From positions 3,286,001-3,350,000 of the forward strand of contig NZ_CP014304.1 in assembly GCF_001562275.1 (NCBI RefSeq): 64,000 nt of DNA, read 5' to 3'. This document shows, in pieces, positions 25,511-33,828 of the stretch. Both the position numbers and the translations under genes were made by a program. This DNA is from Hymenobacter sp. PAMC 26628 (lineage in GTDB: Bacteria > Bacteroidota > Bacteroidia > Cytophagales > Hymenobacteraceae). The number at the start of each line of letters is the position of its first letter. The first letter of the stretch is position 1. Under the pieces are notes generated by a model. The model saw nothing but the letters and a program-made list of their open reading frames with translations. It did no database searches and had not been told where the DNA came from.

Positions 25511-27736
25511 TCAATCCGGGGCCACCTCGGTATTCCCAGGGGTCTTTTTGTTAATGGAGATGAACACGCCTACGAACAGCGTGCGCGGGGCTGAGGGGGC
25601 GAGGGCCACGCCCTGGTACTGGCCGCTGGCGGCGGGGGCGGCGGCGTAGCGGTAGCCGTAGGTGTTGGCGCGGCCCAGCACGTTGCTGGCGGCCACGTTC
25701 ACGATGGTGTACTGGCCCAGCAGGTGGGTGAGGTAGCTGGCGCTCAGGCTCAAGTCCTGGTAGCTGGGGGTGCGGGCCTGGTTGTAGCCGGGCTGGTTGG
25801 GGTCGTAGTAGGCGCGGGGGCTGTTGTAAGCGGCAGTGGCCCCGAACTGCGTGTGGAGCTTCGGCACCCAGTATTTGGCCACTACGCTCAGGGCGTGGCG
25901 GGCGGCGAAGGTGGGCACGGCCGGCACGGGGTCGGCGCGGTACTGGCGCACGGTGGCGAGGTAGCCGTAGCTCACCCAGTAGTCGAGGCGGGGCACGCTG
26001 CGGCGGTCGCGCCAGAACCCGTCGAAGCCCCGGGCGTAGCCCTGGCCGCCGTTGCGGTAGGCACTGGCGGCGGAGAAGTTGGCCGGGTCGTAGGTCACCA
26101 GCTGGGCGTAGCTTTTCTGGTACACTTCGCCCCGCAGCGTGCGGCCGGCGGCGCTGCGCTCGTAGCTGAGCTGCAGGTGCTGGGCGCGCTCAAAGCCCAA
26201 GTCGTGCGTGAAGCGGAGGAGGTCGTTGGTGGGCGTTTGGTAGAAGTAGCCGGCGGCGGCCGTCAGCTGGCCGTGGGGCCCCAGGCGGTAGGCCAGGGCC
26301 AGGCGCGGGGCGGCGTTCCACTGCCCGAGCAGGGCCGAGTACTCGGCGCGGGCCCCGGCGCGGCCGGCCAGGCGGTGGCTCAGCACCAGCTCGCTCTCGG
26401 CGAAGGCAGCCACGCGCTGCTCGTCGAAGCCGGTGCGTAAGGCCCCGGGGGCTCCGGCGGCGGTGTCGGGCCGGTAGGTTTGGCGGTAGCGCTGGGCCAG
26501 GCCCTCGGCGCCCAGTTTCAGGTTGAACCAGGTGCTGGCCGAGTCGTTGGTGAGCACGAGGCGGGCCACGGCCGACTGTTCCACGTCGCGCACGGCCAGG
26601 GCCCCGGGGCGCACGTCGTTGTCGTCGCGCGTCAGGGCCAGGCCCGTGTTCAGGCTCCAGCCCCGGTGCAGGGGGCCCCGGAAGGTGGCAGTGAGGTACT
26701 CATTGGCGTTGCGCAGGGCCACGGCGCGGCCCAAGGCGGCGTATTCGGGGGCGGGGTCGGGCTGCAGGGCGGCCACGGTTTGCCAGGCGTAGGTGCCGTA
26801 GATTTTCAGCAGCCCGTAGCGCCCCACCTGCTGCACCAGCCGGGCCGAGCCGCCGCGGGTTTCGAAGGCCCGCGCCTGGCTTTGGGGCACCAGCCGGAAG
26901 TAGGGCCCCAGGTTGGTGTAGTCGGCGGCCACGGCCAGGGAGGTGCGCGCCCAGCGGTGCACGTGCGAGAGGCCGCCGCCCACGCTCATCAGCGACACGC
27001 CGGTTTGGGTTTCGGGGGCCAGGTCGGTGCTGTTCAGGGCCACCACCGCGCTCAGGGCCTGGCCGTACTCGGCCGAGTAGCCGCCGGTGCTGAACACCAG
27101 GCCTTTGAAGAGCAGGGGCGAAAACCGGCCGCGGGCCGGCAGGTTGGGCACGGCCCCGGCGTAGGGGCTTTGCACGGGCAGGCCGTCGAGGTACTGCTTG
27201 GTTTCGGAGGCCGCCCCGCCGCGCACGAACAGCTTCCCCTCCTCCCCCACCCGCGTGGTGCCGGGCAGCGCGTTCAGGGCCCCGGTGATGTCGCCCAGGG
27301 CCCCGGCGGTGGTCAGCACGTCGAGGGCCGTGAGGGCGGTGCCGCGCTTGGCGTCGCTGGCCTCGAAGGCCCCGGCCGTCACCACCACGTCGCCGAGCTG
27401 GGCGCGGCTGGCTTTCAGCGTAATAGCCGGCACCGCCACGGGGCCCCGGCCCAGCACCACGGTCAGCTCCACTGGCTCGAAGCCGATGAGCCGCACCACC
27501 AGCGGCAGGGCCCCGGCGGCGTGCCCGGTGCTGAAGCGGAAGCGCCCGAGCGAGTCGGTGCTGGCCCCGTCGAAGGTGGTTTTCAGGAACACGTTGGCGC
27601 CGGGCAGGGGCTGGCCGGCGGCGTCGCGCACGGTGCCGCTCAGTGAATGCGTGGGTGAAGGAATGGGCAATGCGGACGTTTGGGCCCGGGCGGCAGGGGC
27701 CAGCAGCAGGGCGGCGGCGAGGAGCAGGTGTTTCAT
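25511..27736 (-). CDS. TonB-dependent receptor with CarboxypepD_reg-like domain
   Basis: From the ATG at 27736 the protein has 741 residues. It starts with a signal peptide (MKHLLLAAALLLAPAARAQ), then a carboxypeptidase-regulatory-like domain (LSGTVRDAAGQPLPGANVFL). The TonB plug follows (QLGDVVVTAGAFEASDAKRG, NALPGTTRVGEEGKLFVRGG, FSTGGYSAEYGQALSAVVAL). A beta-barrel runs to the C-terminus, ending in FVGVFISINKKTPG. This class imports large ligands across the outer membrane. No SusD-like lipoprotein or regulator is adjacent, so the substrate is unknown. An upstream segment at 27766-27833 resembles the one before the gene at 22401-23108. Confidence 0.92.
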   Translation of the reverse strand: MKHLLLAAALLLAPAARAQTSALPIPSPTHSLSGTVRDAAGQPLPGANVFLKTTFDGASTDSLGRFRFSTGHAAGALPLVVRLIGFEPVELTVVLGRGPVAVPAITLKASRAQLGDVVVTAGAFEASDAKRGTALTALDVLTTAGALGDITGALNALPGTTRVGEEGKLFVRGGAASETKQYLDGLPVQSPYAGAVPNLPARGRFSPLLFKGLVFSTGGYSAEYGQALSAVVALNSTDLAPETQTGVSLMSVGGGLSHVHRWARTSLAVAADYTNLGPYFRLVPQSQARAFETRGGSARLVQQVGRYGLLKIYGTYAWQTVAALQPDPAPEYAALGRAVALRNANEYLTATFRGPLHRGWSLNTGLALTRDDNDVRPGALAVRDVEQSAVARLVLTNDSASTWFNLKLGAEGLAQRYRQTYRPDTAAGAPGALRTGFDEQRVAAFAESELVLSHRLAGRAGARAEYSALLGQWNAAPRLALAYRLGPHGQLTAAAGYFYQTPTNDLLRFTHDLGFERAQHLQLSYERSAAGRTLRGEVYQKSYAQLVTYDPANFSAASAYRNGGQGYARGFDGFWRDRRSVPRLDYWVSYGYLATVRQYRADPVPAVPTFAARHALSVVAKYWVPKLHTQFGATAAYNSPRAYYDPNQPGYNQARTPSYQDLSLSASYLTHLLGQYTIVNVAASNVLGRANTYGYRYAAAPAASGQYQGVALAPSAPRTLFVGVFISINKKTPGNTEVAPD

Positions 27737-27934
27737 GGGGCCAGGGGCATGGGCGGATTGGTGGCCCAAAAGTGCCCGGCCGGCGGGGGCCCCGAAAATG
27801 CCCGTTTCCGAAGCGGCGAATGCGCCGGACGAAGCGTGGGCGCGGGGCCCCCAACCCGCCGCGCCAATTTTGCGTAGCGGGCATTTCGCCCCCTTTTATC
27901 GTTTAGAACTGCTCCTGAATTAGAAAAAAACAGC

Positions 27935-28034
27935 ACGTCATGCAGCGCATCAAGTAAAGGCGAAGCATCTTTGCCGCGTAACTAATCCTAATTGCTGGCG
28001 CAGAAAAGATGCTTCGCTGCGCGCTGCATGACGT
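27935..28034. repeat. Dispersed palindrome, family A variant
   Basis: Arms beginning ACGTCATGCAGCGC and containing GCGAAGCATCTTT face each other over about 100 bp with several mismatches. Relative to the other copies, GAGC is replaced by CAGC and the loop side by TTTTC. It lies in the 349-bp gap between the TonB receptor and the PAS gene. The rest of that gap holds only the GC-rich conserved segment at 27766-27833. Confidence 0.75.
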
Positions 28035-28085
28035 TCTTTTTGTGCGATTTTTTTATTCAGCAGCAACTCTTTTATACCCGCCACT

Positions 28086-29384
28086 ATGCCCACTGCTACC
28101 GACCTGGCCGCCGACTACCAATACCTGTTCCACCACCTGCCCGACTCGTACCTGCTGCTGGCCCCCGACGGCACCGTGCGCGACAATTCCGACATCCACC
28201 AGCAGGCTTCGCTGCAACCGCGTGCGCGCGTGGTGGGCCGCAACATTTTCGACGCCTACCCCTCGGCCCCCGAGAGCCAGCGCACCCTGCATGAGTCGCA
28301 GGACCGCGTGCGCCAAACCTTGCAGCCCGACACCATGCCCCTGCTGCGCTACGATTTGGCGGTGCCCGCCGAGCAGGGCGGCGGCACCGAGGAGCTGTAC
28401 TGGCAGGTGACGCACTACCCCATCCTGGGCCCCGACGGGGCCCTGCTGCACATCCTCCAGCGGGCCACCGACGTGACGGCGGCCACCCACGCCGCGGCCC
28501 TGGCCGCCGAAACCCAGCGCGCCCTCGACGAAGCCACGACCCGCGCCCGCTTCATCCTCGAAAGCGTGCCGCTGCTGGTCTGGACCGCCACGCCCGCTGG
28601 CGTCACGGACTCGTTCAACGCGCGCTGGCTTGCCTATACCGGCCGGGCCCTGGCCGACACCATCGGCAGCGGCTGGGCCCAAGACGTGCACCCCGACGAC
28701 CTGCCCCGCACCGTGGCGCTGTGGCAGCAGGCCCTGGCCGCCGGCACCACCTACCAGGCCGAGTACCGGGTGCGCCGCCACGACGGCGAGTACCGCTGGT
28801 TCCAGGCCACGGGCGTGCCCCGCCGGGGCCCCAGCGGCGAGGTGCACATGTGGGTGGGCGCCAACGCCGACATCCACCAGCAGAAGCTGATGGTGGCCGA
28901 GCTGCTCGAAACCAACGAAACCCAGGCCGCCCTGGCCGACCAGGCCTACGCCACCGCCGAGCAGGTGCGCCAGCAGCGCGAAACCCTGTTCCAGGTGTTC
29001 ATGGAAGCGCCCGTGGCCATTTCGGTGGTGCGCGGCACCGAGTACCGCTACGAATTTGCCAACCGCGTGTTTCTGGCCGGGGCCGGCAAACCCGACCTCA
29101 TCGGCCGCACCGTGGCCGAGGTCTTCCCCGAGTTCATGGCCCAAAGCTTCCTGGTCACCCTGGCCGAGGTGTACCGCACGGGCCAGCCGTTTTCGGCCCG
29201 GGCGGTGCACGTGCACCTGGACGCTACCGACACCCAGCCCGCCGCCGATGGCTACGTGGACTACACCTACCAGCCGTTTTTTGAGGACGGCCGGGTGGCC
29301 GGCGTCACCTCGTTTTCCTACGACGTGACCGAATTGGTGGCCGCCCGCTTAGCCCTGGAAAACCTGCAGGCCGGCAATGCCTAA
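28086..29384 (+). CDS. Triple-PAS sensor protein without output domain
   Basis: The 432 residues contain three PAS domains: about 5-130 (LPDSYLLLAPDGTVRDNSDI near its start, YWQVTHYPILGPDGALLHIL near its end), about 150-280 (ESVPLLVWTATPAGVTDSFN, EYRVRRHDGEYRWFQATGVP) and about 300-425 (FMEAPVAISVVRGTEYRYEF, VDYTYQPFFEDGRVAGVTSF). Short helices link them. There is no histidine kinase, GGDEF or other effector, so the protein must act through a partner. The frame ends cleanly at TAA. A damaged paralogue follows 93 bp later. Confidence 0.85.
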   Translation: MPTATDLAADYQYLFHHLPDSYLLLAPDGTVRDNSDIHQQASLQPRARVVGRNIFDAYPSAPESQRTLHESQDRVRQTLQPDTMPLLRYDLAVPAEQGGGTEELYWQVTHYPILGPDGALLHILQRATDVTAATHAAALAAETQRALDEATTRARFILESVPLLVWTATPAGVTDSFNARWLAYTGRALADTIGSGWAQDVHPDDLPRTVALWQQALAAGTTYQAEYRVRRHDGEYRWFQATGVPRRGPSGEVHMWVGANADIHQQKLMVAELLETNETQAALADQAYATAEQVRQQRETLFQVFMEAPVAISVVRGTEYRYEFANRVFLAGAGKPDLIGRTVAEVFPEFMAQSFLVTLAEVYRTGQPFSARAVHVHLDATDTQPAADGYVDYTYQPFFEDGRVAGVTSFSYDVTELVAARLALENLQAGNA

Positions 29385-29477
29385 TCCCCTAGGCTTTTTT
29401 ATAATTTTAATAAAACTATGTGCTATAAAGGTTCTTAAGTCGGTTTAAATTAGCATTATTTTTATTAGTTGTTGTGT

Positions 29478-30153
29478 ATGCTCGTTTCCGATTCGCCTGT
29501 TGATTATCCAGCTTTGTTCCGCAAGCTGCCTGATAACTTTTTGCTGATGCGGCCCGACGCCACCATCGCCGACAACACCGACGGGCACGTGGCGGTGGGC
29601 CTGAAGCCGCGCACCGAGGCCGTGGGCCGCGCGCTGTTCGACACCTACCCGTCGGTGGACCAGAACAAGGGCGGCAAGATTTTTCAGTCGCCCGAGAACG
29701 TCCGCCACACCTTGCGGCCCGACGTTATGCCCCTCATCCGCTACGACCTGAAGCGGCCCGCCGCGCAGGGCGACGGCTTTGGGGAGTCGTATTGGCAAGC
29801 CACGCACTACCCGATTTTAGCCGACGACGGCCAACTCGAGTACATCCGCCAGCGCACCCAGAACGTGACCGCGCTGCACCGCCCTGCCCTGCACGCCGCC
29901 GAAATCCAGCGCGCCTTCGACGAGTCGAACCGCCGCACGCGTTTCATCCCCGAAAGCCTGCTGGTGACGGTGTGGACCAACCGCCCCGACCGTGCCTGTG
30001 CCCGCCACAGCGGTGGCTCCGGCCCGCACCGGCTACTTCACTTTCACCTACCAGCCAATCTTCGGAGCTGGGGAACGCGACGGTATCGCCGTGTTTGCGT
30101 TCAAAGCCACCGACTTGATTTTGGCCCGCAAGGCCCTCGAAAAAAATGCGTAG
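29478..30153 (+). pseudogene. Collapsed paralogue of the upstream PAS protein
   Basis: The first 170 codons match PAS1 and the start of PAS2 of the neighbour: ALFDTYPSVDQ, DVMPLIRYDLKRPAAQGDG, YWQATHYPILADDGQLEYIR and FIPESLLVTVW. After about position 29985 the frame fails. A different frame reads TGYFTFTYQPIFGAGERDG and ATDLILARKALEKNA to a TAG at 30151-30153, which matches the end of PAS3. Roughly 700 bp spanning PAS2 and PAS3 are therefore missing, and the junction is out of frame. If translated, the first frame would run on with unrelated residues to 30254. Confidence 0.75.
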
Positions 30154-30240
30154 CCGGGGCCCCATTTCCCGCTTTGGTTCGCTGTTTGCAGGCGCCGCCG
30201 GCACTAACTTTGTTCATCCACTCTGCCCTGCTCCCCCCTC

Positions 30241-30609
30241 ATGGAATTAACTAACCTGGATTTTCAGCAAGCCAGGATTAAGCAGGTGCTGTTTAAATCG
30301 CGCTTGCGCTCGGTGCTCTACGGGGTGCGCGAGGCCGACGAGGCGCTGTTTGCCCGCCCCCTCAACCCCCTCGGGCAGTGGCTCGACGCGGTGGTGCGGC
30401 CCAAGTACGGGGCCCACCCAGAGGTGCGCGAAATCGAGCAAGTGCTCCAGCAAATGCTGAGCACCGGCCGCGACCTGGCCGCCCAGTACAAGCGCGGCCA
30501 AATCGAGGAAGCCCGTGCCGGCCTCGACCGCGTAAACAACCAAGCCGAACGCATCGACGGCCTGTTCCAACAGCTGGAGCGCCGGGCCAAAACGTCTCAG
30601 GCCGCCTAA
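30241..30609 (+). CDS. Small helical protein, CZB-like fold without zinc ligands
   Basis: The 122 residues form a four-helix pattern. FKSRLRSVLYG near 18, NPLGQWLDAVVRPKYG near 42 and the helix VREIEQVLQQMLSTGRDLAA line up with the layout of chemoreceptor zinc-binding (CZB) domains. The histidines and cysteine that bind zinc in that family are not present at the matching positions. The gene directly follows the two PAS genes, a common neighbourhood for CZB-type sensors. The CZB link is therefore tentative. Otherwise this is a hypothetical soluble helical-bundle protein. Confidence 0.65.
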   Translation: MELTNLDFQQARIKQVLFKSRLRSVLYGVREADEALFARPLNPLGQWLDAVVRPKYGAHPEVREIEQVLQQMLSTGRDLAAQYKRGQIEEARAGLDRVNNQAERIDGLFQQLERRAKTSQAA

Positions 30610-30724
30610 ATTTTTCCTGTGCTAAGTACCGCCGCGGGCGGCTCCCACCCGGGGGCTGCCCGCTTTTCGTAGTGGGGCAGGCGCGCTTCGTTCTGCCGAG
30701 TACCGTGCATTTGTAGCGCTACTG

Positions 30725-31492
30725 CTACAAATTGAACAGCGCAGCGGCGTTGCGCGTGGTGGCTTCGGCCACGGCTTCAGGCGTTTGGCCCAGCAGGGCG
30801 GCCACGCGGTGCAGCACCAGGGGCAGGTAGGCGGGCTCGTTGCGCTTGCCGCGGTAGGGCACGGGGGCCAGGTAGGGGCAGTCGGTTTCGAGCAGCAGGT
30901 GCTCCAGGCCGATGCCGGGCAGGACCTTGTCGGCCCCGCCGTTTTTGAAGGTGGCCACCCCGCCGATGCCCAGCTTAAAGCCCAGCCCGATGGCCTGCGC
31001 CGCCTCGGCGGGCGTGCCCGAGAAGCAGTGAAACACCCCGCGCAGGGTCCCGTCCTGGGCGGCTTCCACCAGGGCCGCGGTTTCGGCGAAGGCCTCGCGG
31101 GTGTGCAGCACAATCGGCAGGCCATGCTTTTTAGCCAGGCTGAGCTGGATTTTCAGGGCCTCCTGCTGCTCGGCGAGGAGGGTTTTGTCCCAGTACAGGT
31201 CGAGCCCAGCCTCGCCCACGGCGGCGAAGGGGCGGCGGCCCAGCCACTCCTCCACCTCGTAGAGCTGCGCCTCGAAGTTGCGCGTCACGGAGCACGGGTG
31301 CAGGCCCATCATGGCGAAGCAGGTTTCGGGGGCCTCGGCCTCCAGGGCCAGCATGCCGTCGATGCTGCTGTGGTCGATGTTGGGCATCACAATGGTGCCC
31401 ACGCCCGCGTCCTGGGCGCGGCGCAGGGCGGCGAGGCGGTCGGGGCCGAATTGCTCGGAGTAGAGGTGGGCGTGCGAATCGGTGAGGTGCAT
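30725..31492 (-). CDS. tatD: TatD family metal-dependent hydrolase
   Basis: From the ATG at 31492 this is 255 residues, normal for TatD. The TIM-barrel metal ligands are visible: DSHAHLYSEQFGPDRL at the N-terminus, VGEAGLDLYWDKTL near 88, VLHTREAFAETAAL near 122, FHCFSGTPAEAAQ near 148 and LLETDCPYLAPVPYRGKRNEP-type substrate loop near 200 (split here only by length). TatD proteins are 3'-5' exonucleases acting in DNA repair and fragmentation, and some have other substrates. The stop codon lies inside a perfect 8-bp hairpin (30710-30731) that has no T run. Confidence 0.92.
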   Translation of the reverse strand: MHLTDSHAHLYSEQFGPDRLAALRRAQDAGVGTIVMPNIDHSSIDGMLALEAEAPETCFAMMGLHPCSVTRNFEAQLYEVEEWLGRRPFAAVGEAGLDLYWDKTLLAEQQEALKIQLSLAKKHGLPIVLHTREAFAETAALVEAAQDGTLRGVFHCFSGTPAEAAQAIGLGFKLGIGGVATFKNGGADKVLPGIGLEHLLLETDCPYLAPVPYRGKRNEPAYLPLVLHRVAALLGQTPEAVAEATTRNAAALFNL

Positions 31493-31656
31493 AGCGCGGG
31501 CAAAGGTCGGGGCCCCGGGGCAGGCGGGCCAAACCGGCCGCCGGGGCCCCAGAGGCCGCACGGCCAGTTTGCAGCCGCTAAATCTTGGGTACCGCGTTCA
31601 TAACTAATGCAGAGGATATTTTCCGAGGCGTTCCCAAATCGTAACAAACGCACGAA

Positions 31657-31672
31657 TACGTTTTATAACGTA
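31657..31672. promoter_or_regulatory. Candidate BlaI operator
   Basis: A perfect 6-bp inverted repeat, TACGTT-TTAT-AACGTA, lies 43 bp upstream of the blaI-like ATG in an AT-rich promoter region. BlaI/MecI repressors bind short palindromes of this size in their own promoters, so autoregulation is plausible. The exact operator sequence differs from the classical TACA/TGTA type. Confidence 0.4.
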
Positions 31673-31714
31673 ATAATAAGTTGTTAAACTTAAAATACCG
31701 TTATACATTTGGGT

Positions 31715-32095
31715 ATGGAAGAACTCACCAAAACCGAGGAGCGCATCATGCAGGTGCTGTGGAAGTTGAAGAAGGCGTTCGTGAAGGACGTCATCGAGCA
31801 CCTGCCCGACGAGCCCAAGCCGCCCTACAATACGGTATCGTCGGTGGTGCGCATTCTGGAACGCAAGGGCTACGCGGGCTTCAAAGCCTACGGCAAAACC
31901 TACGAATACTTCCCGCTGGTGAGCAAAATGGAGTACCGCACGGCCAGCTTCAAGCGCATGCTCAGCCAGTATTTCGACGATTCGCCCACGGCCCTGGTCT
32001 CGTTCATGGTGGAGGAAACCCTGAGCCAGCGCGAAAAGCAGCAGCTGCTCGACCTGCTCCACGACTCTGAAAAACCCGCCGGTGATGCTCGCTAA
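31715..32095 (+). CDS. blaI: BlaI/MecI/CopY-family transcriptional repressor
   Basis: From the ATG at 31715 the protein has about 126 residues. The winged helix is typical of the family: LTKTEERIMQVLWKLKKAFV, then KPPYNTVSSVVRILERKGY, followed by the wing AYGKTYEYFPLVSKMEYR. The C-terminal dimerisation helix (LVSFMVEETLSQREKQQLLD) completes it. Cleavage by a partner M56 peptidase usually inactivates these repressors, and such a gene overlaps its 3' end by 11 bp. The regulated target, besides its own operon, is not obvious and no beta-lactamase is nearby. Confidence 0.9.
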   Translation: MEELTKTEERIMQVLWKLKKAFVKDVIEHLPDEPKPPYNTVSSVVRILERKGYAGFKAYGKTYEYFPLVSKMEYRTASFKRMLSQYFDDSPTALVSFMVEETLSQREKQQLLDLLHDSEKPAGDAR

Positions 32096-33581
32096 CGGCC
32101 TGTGGTACCTGGCTGGGGCCAGCTTCTGCCTGGCCGTGTTTGCCCTGGCCTACCGCCTGCTGCTGGCCCGCCTCCCCGCCTTCGCCTGGAACCGCGCCTA
32201 CTTGCTGGGGGCCCTGGCGGCTGGGGTGCTGCTGCCGCTGGCGGCGCGGCCGGGCCTGGCGGCGCTGCTGCCCCGCGCCGCGGGGGCCCCGGCGGGGGCG
32301 CTGCCTTTTGCGCTGCACTGGCCGCTGGGGGCCCCGGCCGCGGCGGCCGCCACCGGGGCAACGGCTGGGGTGCCAGGGCCCGACTGGGCTGCCCTGGCAC
32401 TACTGGCCCTGGCGGCCGCATACGGCCTGGGGGCCCTGCGGCGGCTGGCGGCGGCGGTGCGCAACCTGGGGGCCCTGCGGCGGCTGGCCCGGCAGCACCC
32501 GCGTACCCAGCTGGCGGGCTGCACGGTGGTGCACCTGCCCGCGCCCGGCCTGCCGGCGTTTTCCTTCGGCCGCTACGTGTTTTTGTCGCCCCTGCACGAG
32601 GCGCTGAGCGCCGCCGAGCGCGACCAGCTGCTGCGCCACGAGCAGGTGCACGTGCGGCAGCGGCACACCCTCGATTTACTGCTGGTGGAGGCCCTGGGCG
32701 TGGTGTTCTGGTTCCACGGCGTGGTGCCCTACTTCGGCCGGCAGCTCAAGGCGGTGCACGAGTACCTGGCCGATGCGGCGGTGGCGCGCGCCCCGGCCGG
32801 CCGCGTGCCCTACGGCGAGCTGCTCATCAAGCTCGCGGCCCAGCAGCCGCCCTTCGCTTTGGTGCACGCCTTTGCCCACAAACAGGTTTTTCTCCGCATC
32901 CGAATGCTCACCCAAACCCCCGCTACGCCCATGCAAAAGCTCCGTTTTCTCTTCGTGCTGCCCGTGGCAGCTTTCGCGTGGGCCGCCACGGCCTGGGCCG
33001 CACCGGCCCCCAGCGCCCCCGCCCCCGGGGCCCCCAACGCCCGCACCCTAGCCGCCGCGCCGGGGGCCCCGCGCATCGGCCGCATCACCTGGCGGGGCAA
33101 CGCGGCGGTGCCCACGGCCCGGCTGAACGAGGTGTTGGGGTTCAAGCCCGGCGACGCCTACGACTCGCTGGCCGTAGAAAAACGGCTGGCCTACGACCCG
33201 GCTGGCACCGACGTTTCCTCCCTATATATGGACCACGGCTACCTGTTCTTCCAGGTAATGCCCGTGGCCACGCGCCAAGCCGACGGCACCGTGGACCTGG
33301 CCTTCACCGTCGCGGAAGGCCGGAAGGCCCAACTCCGCCGCGTCTTCATCACCGGCAACCTCGACGCTTCGGCCAAAGCGTCGCTGCTGAAGCAGTTACC
33401 CCTGCGCAGCGGCGACGAATTCAGCCGTGCCAAGCTCGTCGAAACCAACCGCCTCCTGGCCCAGGAAGGCAAATTCGACCCCAAGAAAATCCGCATCAAC
33501 CCCCAGCCTATTGTGCGCCCCACCGAAGCCACCGATTTGCTGGACATTGAGCTGGTACTGGCGCCCAAGCCCCGGCCTTGA
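32085..33581 (+). CDS. BlaR1-like M56 metallopeptidase fused to POTRA-like domains
   Basis: From the ATG at 32085 this is 498 residues. Several membrane helices fill residues 1-130. The zinc site HEQVH lies at 185-189, followed by VEALGVVFWFHGVVPYFGRQ and the third-ligand region HEYLADAAVA. After another hydrophobic segment (FLFVLPVAAFAWAATAWAA) comes a periplasmic region of about 160 residues with two POTRA-like units: ITWRGNAAVPTARLNEVLGF, and VFITGNLDASAKASLLKQL with SGDEFSRAKL. POTRA repeats normally belong to BamA-type proteins. Here they replace the penicillin-sensor domain of BlaR1. The gene probably controls the overlapping BlaI-like repressor. Confidence 0.88.
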   Translation: MLANGLWYLAGASFCLAVFALAYRLLLARLPAFAWNRAYLLGALAAGVLLPLAARPGLAALLPRAAGAPAGALPFALHWPLGAPAAAAATGATAGVPGPDWAALALLALAAAYGLGALRRLAAAVRNLGALRRLARQHPRTQLAGCTVVHLPAPGLPAFSFGRYVFLSPLHEALSAAERDQLLRHEQVHVRQRHTLDLLLVEALGVVFWFHGVVPYFGRQLKAVHEYLADAAVARAPAGRVPYGELLIKLAAQQPPFALVHAFAHKQVFLRIRMLTQTPATPMQKLRFLFVLPVAAFAWAATAWAAPAPSAPAPGAPNARTLAAAPGAPRIGRITWRGNAAVPTARLNEVLGFKPGDAYDSLAVEKRLAYDPAGTDVSSLYMDHGYLFFQVMPVATRQADGTVDLAFTVAEGRKAQLRRVFITGNLDASAKASLLKQLPLRSGDEFSRAKLVETNRLLAQEGKFDPKKIRINPQPIVRPTEATDLLDIELVLAPKPRP

Positions 33582-33828
33582 GCAGTGGGTATATAGCGCA
33601 TCAATCAAAGGCCCAGCCCATAACCAGGCAAGAGCAGTTGCGCGCACCGTGTAGTTCGAACTACTGCCCGGCCTGCCCCAAACCATAGGAAATAACCCCC
33701 GCTGGGCGTATTGGTACATTTCGAGCAATTGCTGGGCACTGGGGCGCACGCAGATTTCAAACGGGCGCCCTCCCCACGCCGGGGCCCTAAATTGGCTGCT
33801 TTAGCTAACGAAAGCGCTTGCCATTGCC

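Noticed and set aside
30710..30731. Hairpin TTTGTAGC/GCTACAAA at the end of tatD as terminator
   Set aside because: The stem is perfect but no T run follows on the minus strand, so intrinsic termination is not supported.
33651..33664. Perfect 14-bp palindrome GTAGTTCGAACTAC, tRNA T-arm-like
   Set aside because: No acceptor, anticodon or D-arm partner is found around it, so it is not a tRNA.
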